A stretch of 64,000 nucleotides of DNA. Source: Stenotrophomonas maltophilia. Lineage in GTDB: Bacteria > Pseudomonadota > Gammaproteobacteria > Xanthomonadales > Xanthomonadaceae. Positions within the stretch are counted from its first letter, which is position 1. Each line of letters opens with the position of its first letter. The stretch is from the NCBI RefSeq assembly GCF_003205835.1, contig NZ_CP029773.1, positions 528,501 through 592,500 of the forward strand, written 5' to 3'. Positions 1 through 8,240 of the stretch are shown piece by piece. Below the pieces are notes generated by a model, which saw nothing but the letters and a program-made list of their open reading frames with translations, made no database searches and was not told where the DNA came from. Both the position numbers and the translations under genes were made by a program.

Positions 1-1133
1 ATGCCGGGACCGTCGTCCTCCACCTGCAGGCACAGCCAGCCGTCGTTGACCGTGCTGGCGATGCGGATCTGCCGCCGCGCATAACGAAGGGCATTGCCGA
101 GCAGGTTGCGCAGCGCCAGTTCCAGCATGTGCCGATTGACGTTGACCAGGCCTACCGGTGACAGCGCCTGCTGCACCGGCATTGGCAGCGGTGCGAACTG
201 GGCCACCACGCCACGTACCAGCGCCGCCAGCTGCAGGCGCTGGCGGGTCAGCTGATGGCAGCGACCGAGTGCGGCGTACTCGACGCCGGCATCGGTGAGG
301 TGCTGCAAGCGATCGACGTCGGTGCGCAGCCCGCCCAGTGCATCGCGCTGCACATCATCGAGCGCGGTGTCCTCCAGGTCGGCCAGGCCGAAACGCATCC
401 GCGCCAACGGCGTGCGTACTTCGTGCGCCACCGCCTGCGCCAGCACGCGCTGGCTTTCCAGCAGCTGCTGCAGCTGCTCGGCCATGTGGTTGAAGGCATT
501 CGCCAACGGCCGTACCAGGGCAGTACCGGCACGCGGTGCACGCGTGTCCAGCTGGCCGTCGCGCATCTGCCGCGCCGCCTGGGCCAACTGAGAGACGTCG
601 CGCCACAGCCGGTAGACCATCACGTACATCGGCAGTGCCACCGCCACCATCAGGATCAGCAGCAGGATCGCCACACCGGATACTTCGCTGTCCTGCCAGC
701 CTTCATCCGGCAGCGCTTCGTCCAGCGGCCCCAGCATCACCGCATAGTCGCTGTCGCCGATCCGCTGCAGGCTGCGCATGTGCTCCAGGTCGATCTGCAC
801 GCGGCCGTTGTTGAACGGCGGGCGTTGGCTGGCCGGCAGCTCCTTTACTGCCTCGGCCAGCGGCACCATGCGCAGCGCGTAGGCGAAATCGGCGTCGAGT
901 TCGCGCGCCAGCGCCGGCCACTGCTCGCGTGGTGTCTCGGCGAAGCGATGCTGCAGCAGCGCATGTGTGCCGCGCATCTCGGCCTGCAGTCCGGCTTCAG
1001 TGCGGTCTTCCAGCAGGGCATCCCAGGCCCACAGGCCCAGCACGATCAGCAACAGGTGGGCAACCAGGAAGCCGATGCCGTAGCGCAGGAAGTGGAAGGC
1101 GTGGCCGCGCATCGCCGAGGGTGTGCGTTTCAT
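1..1133 (-). CDS. rstB: RstB-like sensor histidine kinase, C-terminus cut by window edge
   Basis: Membrane sensor kinase that would phosphorylate the response regulator encoded just upstream. The visible 377 codons show a transmembrane helix at about residues 18-40, a periplasmic sensor region to about 150, a second helix at about 152-174, a HAMP linker, and a HisKA box AVAHEVRTPLARMRF with the phospho-accepting His near residue 237. The ATPase domain follows with an N box (NLLGNALRYA) and the start of the G1 box (VEDDGPG), where the window ends. The ATG overlaps the regulator's TGA in an ATGA junction, so translation is probably coupled. The RstB assignment rests mainly on the RstA-like partner; the sensor domain itself says little about the signal. 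Confidence 0.85.
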   Translation of the reverse strand, partial: MKRTPSAMRGHAFHFLRYGIGFLVAHLLLIVLGLWAWDALLEDRTEAGLQAEMRGTHALLQHRFAETPREQWPALARELDADFAYALRMVPLAEAVKELPASQRPPFNNGRVQIDLEHMRSLQRIGDSDYAVMLGPLDEALPDEGWQDSEVSGVAILLLILMVAVALPMYVMVYRLWRDVSQLAQAARQMRDGQLDTRAPRAGTALVRPLANAFNHMAEQLQQLLESQRVLAQAVAHEVRTPLARMRFGLADLEDTALDDVQRDALGGLRTDVDRLQHLTDAGVEYAALGRCHQLTRQRLQLAALVRGVVAQFAPLPMPVQQALSPVGLVNVNRHMLELALRNLLGNALRYARRQIRIASTVNDGWLCLQVEDDGPG

Positions 1134-1819
1134 CCCCATGCCGAGCGGCTGAACAGGTAGCCGCGGCCACGGACGGTCTTGATCCGTTCCGGCTGCTCGG
1201 GGTTGTCGCCCAGCTTGCGGCGCAGGCGCGAGATGCGGGCATCGATCGAACGATCCAGGCCATCGAAGGCGATGCCACGCAGGCCGCGCAGCAGCGCGTC
1301 GCGGTCCAGGATCTGGCCGGCATTGCTGGCCAGCAGGAACAACAGGTCGAACTCGGCGGTGGTGAGCTCCAGCAGGGCGCCCTGCAGGTGCACATTACGG
1401 GTGGACGGGTCGATGTTCAGCTCGCCGAAGCGCAGGCTGCCATCCCGCGGTTCGACCCGGCGGTGGCGGCGCAGGTGGGCGCGCAGGCGGGCCAGCAGTA
1501 CCCGCGGCTCGATCGGCTTGCCGATGTAGTCGTCGGCGCCCAGCTCCAGCCCCAGCACCTGGTCGATGTTGTCGGTACGGGCCGTCAGCACGCAGATGAT
1601 GCCATCGTAGTGGGGTCGGATCTGCCGACACACTTCGAAACCATCCTGGTCCGGCAGGCCGACATCGAGCAGGACCAGGGCCGGCTTCTCGGCCAGGATC
1701 CGGGTCACCGCACGCTCGCCGCTGCGTTCGTGGGCGACCTGGTAACCATGCCGCTGCAGATAGTCACTGACCATCGTACCCAGGCGGGCATCGTCTTCGA
1801 CCAGTACGATATCCAGCAT
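1130..1819 (-). CDS. rstA: RstA-like OmpR-family response regulator
   Basis: DNA-binding response regulator of 229 residues. The receiver domain has the acidic pair Asp9-Asp10, phospho-acceptor Asp52 (LLDVGLP), Thr79 and Lys101. The C-terminal half is an OmpR winged helix. Segments such as DRDALLRGLRG, FDGLDRSIDARISRLR and RIKTVRGRGYLF resemble Escherichia coli RstA more than PhoP or OmpR. I start at the ATG at 1817-1819, where the receiver domain begins; upstream in-frame codons give low-complexity sequence. It is followed by the kinase gene with an ATGA overlap. A candidate RstA box lies about 175 bp upstream, between this gene and the divergent asparagine-synthetase-like gene, suggesting autoregulation. 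Confidence 0.88.
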   Translation of the reverse strand: MLDIVLVEDDARLGTMVSDYLQRHGYQVAHERSGERAVTRILAEKPALVLLDVGLPDQDGFEVCRQIRPHYDGIICVLTARTDNIDQVLGLELGADDYIGKPIEPRVLLARLRAHLRRHRRVEPRDGSLRFGELNIDPSTRNVHLQGALLELTTAEFDLLFLLASNAGQILDRDALLRGLRGIAFDGLDRSIDARISRLRRKLGDNPEQPERIKTVRGRGYLFSRSAWG

Positions 1820-1993
1820 TTTCAAGGCCTCCGTGGGCGCAAACGTACCGCCACGGCACGAGCGCGGCGATGCTATCCCAGCCGTCGGGCCACCCGGGTC
1901 CAGGGGGCGGGCGCCATTCAGCCGGGGTTGCTGGCGCACGGGCCGGGTCTCAGCCCCGGCAACAACTTGGCGCCCAGCATAGCCGGTTGCCGT

Positions 1994-2007
1994 TACAAAA
2001 CGTTACC
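1994..2007. promoter_or_regulatory. candidate RstA box in a divergent promoter region
   Basis: The sequence TACAAAACGTTACC fits the E. coli RstA-box consensus TACATNTNGTTACA (recalled) at most fixed positions. With flanks it is a perfect direct repeat, CGTTAC-AAAA-CGTTAC, with a 10-bp period as expected for two OmpR-family subunits bound head to tail. It lies in the 350-bp gap between rstA and the asnB-like gene. The rest of that gap shows no gene. Confidence 0.55.
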
Positions 2008-2169
2008 TTCGTGATACGTCCGGTGACCATCGCTGACAGCAAAGCGACTGACGCCGGGTGGGGGACGGGCCGAGCATGGAGTCTCCTCCGTTCCGCGTGC
2101 CGTCCCCATGTCGCCCGCCGCCCTCTGCCTGCTGAACCCGTCCCGCCGTTGCCGCTGCGGAGGTGCCCG

Positions 2170-4071
2170 ATGAGCGGCGTGGTCGGGGCCTGGCTGCCGC
2201 CGGCCGAGGACGAGCACCTGCTGCAGCAGCTGGCGCCGATGCTGCGCGCCCTGCAGCAACGCGGCCGCGGCCGGATCGGCTACTGGACCGACGCCGAGGC
2301 CGGCCTCGCATTGGGCCACTGCCGGGCGCCGACCGACACCCCGCTGCAGCCGCTGAGCTCGGACTGCGGCCGTTACGTGCTGTGCCTGGATGGGCGCCTG
2401 TACAACCGCGTTGATCTGCAGTCGCAGCTGCGTGATCTGCCGCGCAGCTGCAGCGATGCCCGCGTGCTGCTGCAGGCGATCGTCGAGTGGGGCGTGGAGC
2501 GGGCGCTGTCGCGCATCGAGGGCGCCTTCGGTTTCAGTGTGTGGGACCGCGAATCGCGTGAGTTGTGGCTGGCCCGTGACCCGGTGGGCGAGCGGCCGCT
2601 GTATTACGGCTGGTACCAGGGACAGTTCCTGTTTGCCTCCGAGCTGAAGGCGCTGCAGGCGTTCGCCGGCTTTGCCCCAAGCATTGATCAGGACGCACTG
2701 AGCCTGCTGCTGCGCCATGACTATGTGCCGGCGCCGCACACCATCTACCGCGGCATCCACAAGCTGGTGGCGGGCGCGATGCTGCGCATCGATCTCAGCG
2801 ACCATGCCGCGGGTTACTCCAGCCAGGCCGCGCAGGGGGGCGCGCGCTACTGGTGCGCACGCGATGCGATGCAGAGCGCACTGCAGGAACCGCTGCAGCC
2901 GGCGCCGAGCCTGGAGCAGGCGACCGACCAGCTGGAAGCTGTGCTGCAGAAGGCCATCGCCGCACGCATGCATTCGCCGCTGGCCTGCGGTGCGTTCCTG
3001 TCCGGCGGCACCGATTCCTCGCTGGTGACGGCGATGATGCAGGCGCAGTCGACGCTTCCGATCGAAGCGTGGACGGTCGGCTTCGATGATCCCGGCCATG
3101 ATGAGAGCGACTGGGCCTCGCAGGTCGCGCGCCATCTGGGTGTGCAGCACCACCTGCACCGGATGGACGCGCGGCAGGGCCTGGATCTGCTGCAGCGGCT
3201 GCCGCAGGTCTGGTGCGAGCCGTTCGCTGATGCGTCGCAGCTGCCGACGCTGCTGGCCAGTGAACTGTTGGGCGCGCGCAAGCCGGTGGCGCTGACCGGC
3301 GATGGCGGTGATGAACTGTTCTTCGGTCATCCCAGCTATGGCCGCGCACTGCGCAATGCACGCCTGTGCGGTGGCTTGCCGGACTGGGTGCGTGACCTGG
3401 CGCGGCGCAGTGGCAACCGCATGAACGTGGAGCGTGGCCGCCTGGGCGGCTGGCGTGCGCTGGTGGCCGAGGTTGCCGCCAACGATGTGGAAGGGCATTA
3501 CCTGCAGCGAGTGACGCGCTGGCGGCAGCCGGCGCAGGTGGTGCTGGGCGCACGTGAGCCGATGACGATCTTCCAGCAGCAGGACACTGCGCTGCCGGCC
3601 GAGGCGCGCATCCAGCTGTTGGATTTCCGCATGGATCTGGCCGAGGGCATCCTGGCCAAGGTCGATCGCGCGGGCATGGCGGCGGGCGTGGAGACGCGTG
3701 CGCCGCTGCTGGACATGGAGGTGGTGCGCCTGGCCTGGCGCCTGCCGCAGCACCTGAAGTACCACGATGGCGAGCACAAGCGGATTCTGAAGCACCTGCT
3801 GGCGCGCTACCTGCCGGAACCGCTGGTGTACCGCCCCAAGCGCGGTTTCGGTCCGCCGATGGCGCGCTGGTTGGCCGGCCCGCTGCGCGATTGGGCGGAG
3901 GCGCTGCTGGATCCGCAGCTGCTGCGCAACCAGGGGTGTTTCGATGTTGCGCGCGTGCGCGGTATCTGGGAGGCGTTCCTGCGTGGTGAGCGCAAGTGGC
4001 ACACGCACCTGTGGAACGTGCTGATGTTCCAGGCGTGGCATCAGCACTGGCACGGTGGTCGCGGGCGCTGA
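2170..4071 (+). CDS. asparagine synthetase B-like protein with degenerate glutaminase site
   Basis: A 633-residue AsnB-family protein. The C-terminal synthetase domain looks functional: the ATP-pyrophosphatase loop SGGTDSS is at residues 278-284 and GDGGDE starts at 378. The N-terminal Ntn-glutaminase domain is present but altered. The protein begins MSGVVG instead of MCGI, so Ser replaces the catalytic Cys; the usual NGEIYN motif reads DGRLYN, losing the conserved Asn and Glu. It may use free ammonia or act on another substrate. The ATG at 2170 is supported by GGAGG 7 nt upstream; longer in-frame extensions are low complexity and do not supply a plausible Cys start. It is divergent from rstAB and may share the RstA box. 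Confidence 0.8.
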   Translation: MSGVVGAWLPPAEDEHLLQQLAPMLRALQQRGRGRIGYWTDAEAGLALGHCRAPTDTPLQPLSSDCGRYVLCLDGRLYNRVDLQSQLRDLPRSCSDARVLLQAIVEWGVERALSRIEGAFGFSVWDRESRELWLARDPVGERPLYYGWYQGQFLFASELKALQAFAGFAPSIDQDALSLLLRHDYVPAPHTIYRGIHKLVAGAMLRIDLSDHAAGYSSQAAQGGARYWCARDAMQSALQEPLQPAPSLEQATDQLEAVLQKAIAARMHSPLACGAFLSGGTDSSLVTAMMQAQSTLPIEAWTVGFDDPGHDESDWASQVARHLGVQHHLHRMDARQGLDLLQRLPQVWCEPFADASQLPTLLASELLGARKPVALTGDGGDELFFGHPSYGRALRNARLCGGLPDWVRDLARRSGNRMNVERGRLGGWRALVAEVAANDVEGHYLQRVTRWRQPAQVVLGAREPMTIFQQQDTALPAEARIQLLDFRMDLAEGILAKVDRAGMAAGVETRAPLLDMEVVRLAWRLPQHLKYHDGEHKRILKHLLARYLPEPLVYRPKRGFGPPMARWLAGPLRDWAEALLDPQLLRNQGCFDVARVRGIWEAFLRGERKWHTHLWNVLMFQAWHQHWHGGRGR

Positions 4072-4098
4072 GGTTCCTTCGCGGTGTGTTCTGCGTGG

Positions 4099-4194
4099 CG
4101 CAGGGCGGAGGCCCTTGCGTACGAATGTCCTCCGGCGCCGGCCGTTGGCCGTCACCTCCCCCTTTACTTCGTACGCAAGGGCCTCCGCCCTGCG
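4099..4194. repeat. 27-bp perfect inverted repeat after the asnB-like gene
   Basis: Arms 4099-4125 and 4168-4194 are perfect reverse complements (left arm begins CGCAGGGCGGAGGCCC) separated by 42 nt. The loop, 4127-4167, is itself copied in inverted orientation downstream at 4294-4334. The gap 4072-4506 holds no gene that I can support; it is filled by these repeats and a terminator. Confidence 0.85.
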
Positions 4195-4261
4195 TTCGGA
4201 GTTCGTCGGCGCCTCGTTGAAAGTCGCCCGCGCGCGTTGCGCTCTCCTCACCGCACGCCGA

Positions 4262-4367
4262 GCCTCGTCGGGGTGGGCAGGGGTGTGGGCAAAGTAAAGG
4301 AGGAGGTGACGGCCAACGGCCGGCGCCGGGGGACATTTGCCCAGGCCCCTGCCCACCCCGACGAGGC
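4262..4367. repeat. second nested inverted repeat
   Basis: Arms 4262-4293 and 4336-4367 (32 nt, two mismatches, containing CTCGTCGGGGTGGGCAGGGG) enclose 4294-4334. That interior is an inverted copy, with two mismatches in 41 nt, of the loop of the preceding repeat at 4127-4167. A transcript could therefore fold as two separate hairpins or as one long-range duplex. Confidence 0.8.
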
Positions 4368-4423
4368 CCATCAGTTCGCGGCGATTCCGGACGAAGACGC
4401 GCTTCGCGATCCGAACGCCAGGC

Positions 4424-4460
4424 AAAAAAAGACCCGGCAGAGGGAGGGATCTGCCGGGTC
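4424..4460 (-). terminator. intrinsic terminator of the phasin gene
   Basis: Read on the minus strand, a 10-bp stem GACCCGGCAG/CTGCCGGGTC with a 10-nt loop is followed by seven T. A second hairpin (4464-4491, ATTGCGTGGG/CCCACGCAAT) stands between it and the gene end. Confidence 0.85.
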
Positions 4461-4506
4461 CGGATTGCGTGGGGGGAGGGACCCACGCAATGAGCGTTGC
4501 GTCGCG

Positions 4507-4854
4507 TCAGTGGTTGCTCGCGTCCGCCGTTGATTCGTTGTAGCCCTGCACCAGTTCGGACCAGGCCTTGCCGGCCTGCAGGCCGAGGCCGACCACGTCC
4601 TGCTGGGCCTGGCCCAGCCGCTGCAGGTTGTCCTGCCACAGCTGCGCCCCCTTGTTGAGCATCCCGGCCGCATCCTCGCTGCGGGCCAGTTCGCCCAGCC
4701 AGCCGCTGGTCGCGGTCAGGTTGCGCTCCATCACCTTCAGCTGCACGCCGAACATGCTTTCCGCGTTCTCCAACGCCAACCGGTTCGCACGCGTTGCCGC
4801 GGCGGCGAGCTGGCGGGTGGCATCACTGAAGCGATCGCTGAAGGCGGCGGCCAT
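4507..4854 (-). CDS. phasin family protein
   Basis: A 115-residue, almost entirely helical protein of the phasin_2 type, with heptad-like alanine-rich helices (FSDRFSDATRQLAAAATRA) and LALENAESMFGVQLKVMERN. Family members coat polyhydroxyalkanoate granules or act as general surface proteins; no PHA synthase gene is in this window, so the role is open. I begin at the ATG at 4854, where family similarity starts. An in-frame ATG at 4890 would add 12 residues, and neither start has a strong ribosome-binding site. The gene is monocistronic, with a terminator directly downstream. Confidence 0.75.
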   Translation of the reverse strand: MAAAFSDRFSDATRQLAAAATRANRLALENAESMFGVQLKVMERNLTATSGWLGELARSEDAAGMLNKGAQLWQDNLQRLGQAQQDVVGLGLQAGKAWSELVQGYNESTADASNH

Positions 4855-4971
4855 GGGGGCATCAGGGAGTGGCTTGATGCAATGCAGCATACGCCGTTGA
4901 TGCGGCAATGCAACAAAAATAACAAAGGCGCCCAAGGCGCCTTTGAAACACCTTTCAGATCAATGGGTTGA

Positions 4972-5334
4972 TCAGGCAGTGGGGCCGCGGTAACGGCACC
5001 CCGACGTGCAGGTTTCGTGCACGGTGATCTCGCTCAGCGCCGGCAGGCTCGGCTTGAGTTCGTTCCAGATCCACACCGCCAGGTTCTCGCTGGTCGGATT
5101 CTCCAGGCCGGGGATGTCATTGAGGTAGTGATGGTCCAGGCGGTCATAGATCGGCTGGAAGGCCGCCTTGACGTCGCCGAAGTCCATGATCCAGCCGGTC
5201 TGCGCACCCGGCTCGCCCTCGACCTTCAGTTCCACCCGGAACGAGTGGCCGTGCAGGCGCGCGCACTTGTGCCCCGGCGGCACGTTGGGGAGGCGGTGCG
5301 CCGCCTCGAGCATGAAGACTTTGAAGATTTCCAT
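4972..5334 (-). CDS. queD: 6-carboxy-5,6,7,8-tetrahydropterin synthase QueD
   Basis: A 120-residue enzyme of the 6-pyruvoyl-tetrahydropterin synthase fold. QueD converts dihydroneopterin triphosphate to 6-carboxytetrahydropterin, an early step toward queuosine. Visible motifs are the zinc-ligand histidines in EAAHRLP and LHGHSF, the preceding Cys in HKCARL, and [17 protein letters not shown] near the end is also typical. Length fits bacterial QueD. The product acts in the cytosol. It is divergent from the TonB-dependent receptor gene. Confidence 0.9.
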   Translation of the reverse strand: MEIFKVFMLEAAHRLPNVPPGHKCARLHGHSFRVELKVEGEPGAQTGWIMDFGDVKAAFQPIYDRLDHHYLNDIPGLENPTSENLAVWIWNELKPSLPALSEITVHETCTSGCRYRGPTA

Positions 5335-5405
5335 GGCGCGATTGTACGCCGCAGGTGGCCGGGCAGCCTGAGCGGATGTTGGGTCTTCGTGAAGAATTTC
5401 TTTCC

Positions 5406-5453
5406 ATCCGGATGAAGAGATGATAGTTTCTCTTATATCCGTATGAAGAGATG
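5406..5453. promoter_or_regulatory. 17-bp direct repeat upstream of the TonB-dependent receptor
   Basis: ATCCGGATGAAGAGATG at 5406-5422 recurs as ATCCGTATGAAGAGATG at 5437-5453, with one mismatch and start points 31 bp (about three helical turns) apart. Overlapping them is an inverted repeat AAGAGA-n8-TCTCTT. The arrangement resembles paired operator sites, but the regulator is unknown. Confidence 0.45.
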
Positions 5454-5526
5454 TTATTGGCCGGACCCCGGCCAGGCATGGACTACTGCGGAACTTCGTC
5501 GTCCTTTTCACCTCCCCCACATCGTC

Positions 5527-8166
5527 ATGCCCAAGCACACCCTGCTCGTGGCGGCCCTGGCCGTCGCTCTGGCCGCGCCTTTGTCCGCCGCCGCCGAAAC
5601 CTCCGCCGACGCCAGTGGCGAAGCCAGCACCCTGGCCGCCGTGCGCGTCACCGGTTCCAACATCAAGCGCACCGATACCGAAGCCTCCAACCCGGTGCAG
5701 GTGATTGGCCGCCAGCAGCTGGAACAGACCGGCAAGGCCACCGTGGCCGACGTGCTGCGTTCGATCTCGGCCAACACAGGCAACGCCAGCAACGAAACCA
5801 CCAACAACGGCTGGGCCTCCGGCTCGGCCGGCATCGGCCTGCGTGGCCTGTCGCAGAAGAACACGCTGGTGCTGCTCAATGGCCGCCGCCTGGCCAACTA
5901 CGGCTTCCCGGCCGGTGGCCTGTCCGACACCTTCGTCGATCTCAACGCGCTGCCGCTGGTCGCGGTCGAACGCATCGAAGTGCTCAAGGACGGCGCCTCG
6001 GCGGTGTACGGCTCCGACGCCGTGGCCGGCGTGGTCAACATCATCACCCGGCAGAACTTCGAAGGCGCCGAGATCGGCGGCAGCTTCGGCGGTGCCGACC
6101 AGGGTGGCCTGCACGAGCAGAACCTGAAGTTCGTCGGCGGCCTCGGTGATCTCGACACCGATGGCTACAACATCCTCTTCAGCCTGCAGGGTTACAACCG
6201 CGAGCGCCTGGACCAGGACGAGCGCAACCTGACCAGGAGCGGCATCTATACCGACAAGCCCGGTGGCCGCTGGAACGGCTGGTCGGCCAAGGGCGCGCGC
6301 TATCTGGTCAACGGCGTGTCGGTGCCGATGCTCGACGCCAACGGCAACTGCCCGACCGGTACCACCCGCGTCGCCAGCGCGCCGATCGACGGCCTGGCCG
6401 GCGACACCTGCGGTTTCAACCAGGCACCGTTCACCACGCTGATCCCCTCGACCAAGCGCTACCAGGCCTATGCCAACGGCACCTTCCGCCTGAACGACAA
6501 TGTCGAAGCCTTCGGCGAAGTGCTGTACAGCCAGATCAAGAGTGCCGCGTGGTTCGGCAGCAGCCCGTTCTTCACCCTGGAAAGTGGCCGCTTCGCCTTG
6601 AACGCAGACAGCGGCCTGGCCGAGCCGGTGTCATCGCTGCTGCCGGCCAACAATCCGTACAACCCGTACGGTCGCGCGATCCCGATCGAATACACCTTCT
6701 TCGACCTCGGCGGCACGATCAAGACCAACCGCTCCACCGCCTATCGCGGCGTGTTCGGCCTGCGCGGCACCACTGCCAACTGGGACTGGGAAGTGGCTGC
6801 ATTCGGTGCGCGCAGCAGCGAGCGCGAGAGTGTGTCCGGCGGCTTCGCCAACCGCTGGGCGCTGGCCAACGCACTGGCCACCGGCAGCTACAACCTGCTG
6901 AACCCGGCGGCCACGCCGCAGTCGGTACGTGATTCGATCAACATCGCCACGCTGCGCCCGGCCGAGTCCAAGCTGCAGGGCGTCGACGCGAAGATTTCCG
7001 GAAGCCTGGGCCACACCTGGGCCGGCGAAATTGGTTTCGCCGCTGGTGCCGAGTGGCGCCGCGAGAAGCTCGATTCCAACAACCCGTGGCAGATCGATGC
7101 CGGCCTGCAGGTACGCCCGGCCATCGCCGAAGTACATGGCCAGCGCCAGGTCAGCGCCGCCTACGCCGAAGTGAACGTGCCGCTGGCATCGACGCTGGAG
7201 CTGTCCGCTGCCGCGCGCGCCGATCACTACGATGATTTCGGCGACGCGTTCTCGCCGAAGATCGGCCTGCGTTGGCAGCCGCTCGACTTCCTGCTGGTGC
7301 GTGCCTCCGCCTCGAAGGGCTTCCGTGCACCGTCGCTGTCGGAAAACTCCAACAGCACCAGCATCGCCTACGGCAGCGTGGTCGATCCGCGGGACCCGGA
7401 CGTGCCGGGCTCGCGCCAGAACCCCACCTTCTTCACCGTCGGCAACAACGAACTGAAGCCCGAACGCACCAAGAGCGTGAACTTCGGCGTGGTGCTGTCG
7501 CCGTGGGCCAACACCAACCTGAGCGTGGACTACTACCGTATCCAGCTGGACAACCTGGTCGGCACCAACAACACCCAGACCCTGGTCAACGACAATGTCG
7601 CCGGTGCCGTGCAGCGCGATGAGCGTGGCAAGCTGCAGGCGGTCTACAACCGCTACCAGAACCTGAGCGAGTTGAAGACCTCGGGCATCGACGTCGAGCT
7701 GCGCCAGCGCATCCCGACCGCTGCGCTCGGCGACTTCACCGTGTCCTCGGCCTACACCCACGTGCGCGACTACCGTCGCCCGACCGTGGTCGGCGGCCCA
7801 CTGGTGGACTACGCCGGCAGCAACCTGGGTGCAACACTGCCCAAGGACAAGGCCACCACCACGCTGGACTGGACGTACGGCGACTTCAACGCAGCCGTGA
7901 CCTGGTACTACACCAGCAGCTACCGCCAGGAAGCCAGTACCGCCGCCACGGCCGTGCAGCAGCGTGTCGGCAGCTACAGCCAGTACGACCTGTACCTGGC
8001 CTACACCGGCATCGACAAGCTGACCGTGTACGCCAAGGTGCAGAACCTGGCCGACAAGACGCCGCCGTACGACGCCTCGTTCCCGGGCATCCGCGCGCCG
8101 TACGACTTCAGCCAGTACGACCTGCGTGGCCGCTACTTCACGCTGGGCTTCGATTACCGCTTCTGA
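5527..8166 (+). CDS. TonB-dependent outer-membrane receptor
   Basis: An 879-residue outer-membrane transporter. A signal peptide begins [17 protein letters not shown] and ends near AAAE. A short TonB-box-like stretch ([11 protein letters not shown]) follows. The plug domain contains [19 protein letters not shown] and [20 protein letters not shown], and a 22-strand-type barrel ends in the aromatic residue of TLGFDYRF, a beta-barrel targeting signal. The start at 5527 is chosen because the signal peptide begins there; an upstream in-frame ATG would put 28 hydrophilic residues in front of it. The ligand cannot be read from sequence. Downstream, a secreted peptidase is encoded after a hairpin, suggesting peptide or protein breakdown coupled to uptake. 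Confidence 0.9.
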   Translation: MPKHTLLVAALAVALAAPLSAAAETSADASGEASTLAAVRVTGSNIKRTDTEASNPVQVIGRQQLEQTGKATVADVLRSISANTGNASNETTNNGWASGSAGIGLRGLSQKNTLVLLNGRRLANYGFPAGGLSDTFVDLNALPLVAVERIEVLKDGASAVYGSDAVAGVVNIITRQNFEGAEIGGSFGGADQGGLHEQNLKFVGGLGDLDTDGYNILFSLQGYNRERLDQDERNLTRSGIYTDKPGGRWNGWSAKGARYLVNGVSVPMLDANGNCPTGTTRVASAPIDGLAGDTCGFNQAPFTTLIPSTKRYQAYANGTFRLNDNVEAFGEVLYSQIKSAAWFGSSPFFTLESGRFALNADSGLAEPVSSLLPANNPYNPYGRAIPIEYTFFDLGGTIKTNRSTAYRGVFGLRGTTANWDWEVAAFGARSSERESVSGGFANRWALANALATGSYNLLNPAATPQSVRDSINIATLRPAESKLQGVDAKISGSLGHTWAGEIGFAAGAEWRREKLDSNNPWQIDAGLQVRPAIAEVHGQRQVSAAYAEVNVPLASTLELSAAARADHYDDFGDAFSPKIGLRWQPLDFLLVRASASKGFRAPSLSENSNSTSIAYGSVVDPRDPDVPGSRQNPTFFTVGNNELKPERTKSVNFGVVLSPWANTNLSVDYYRIQLDNLVGTNNTQTLVNDNVAGAVQRDERGKLQAVYNRYQNLSELKTSGIDVELRQRIPTAALGDFTVSSAYTHVRDYRRPTVVGGPLVDYAGSNLGATLPKDKATTTLDWTYGDFNAAVTWYYTSSYRQEASTAATAVQQRVGSYSQYDLYLAYTGIDKLTVYAKVQNLADKTPPYDASFPGIRAPYDFSQYDLRGRYFTLGFDYRF

Positions 8167-8175
8167 TCCATCCGC

Positions 8176-8206
8176 CGCGGCCGGTCACCTGAAGGGACCG
8201 GCCGCG
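8176..8206. terminator. hairpin between the TonB receptor and peptidase genes
   Basis: Perfect 11-bp stem CGCGGCCGGTC/GACCGGCCGCG with a 9-nt loop and no T tract. It could be an attenuating or mRNA-stabilising element within a two-gene operon rather than a full terminator. Confidence 0.4.
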
Positions 8207-8240
8207 CGACTGTCTGCCGTTGTGTTCCAGGGGAGTCATC

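Noticed and set aside
1993-4425. Open frame of 810 codons antisense to the asnB-like gene
   Set aside because: It is the high-GC mirror of a clear gene, is rich in Gln/Arg/His, has no domain, and crosses the terminal repeats.
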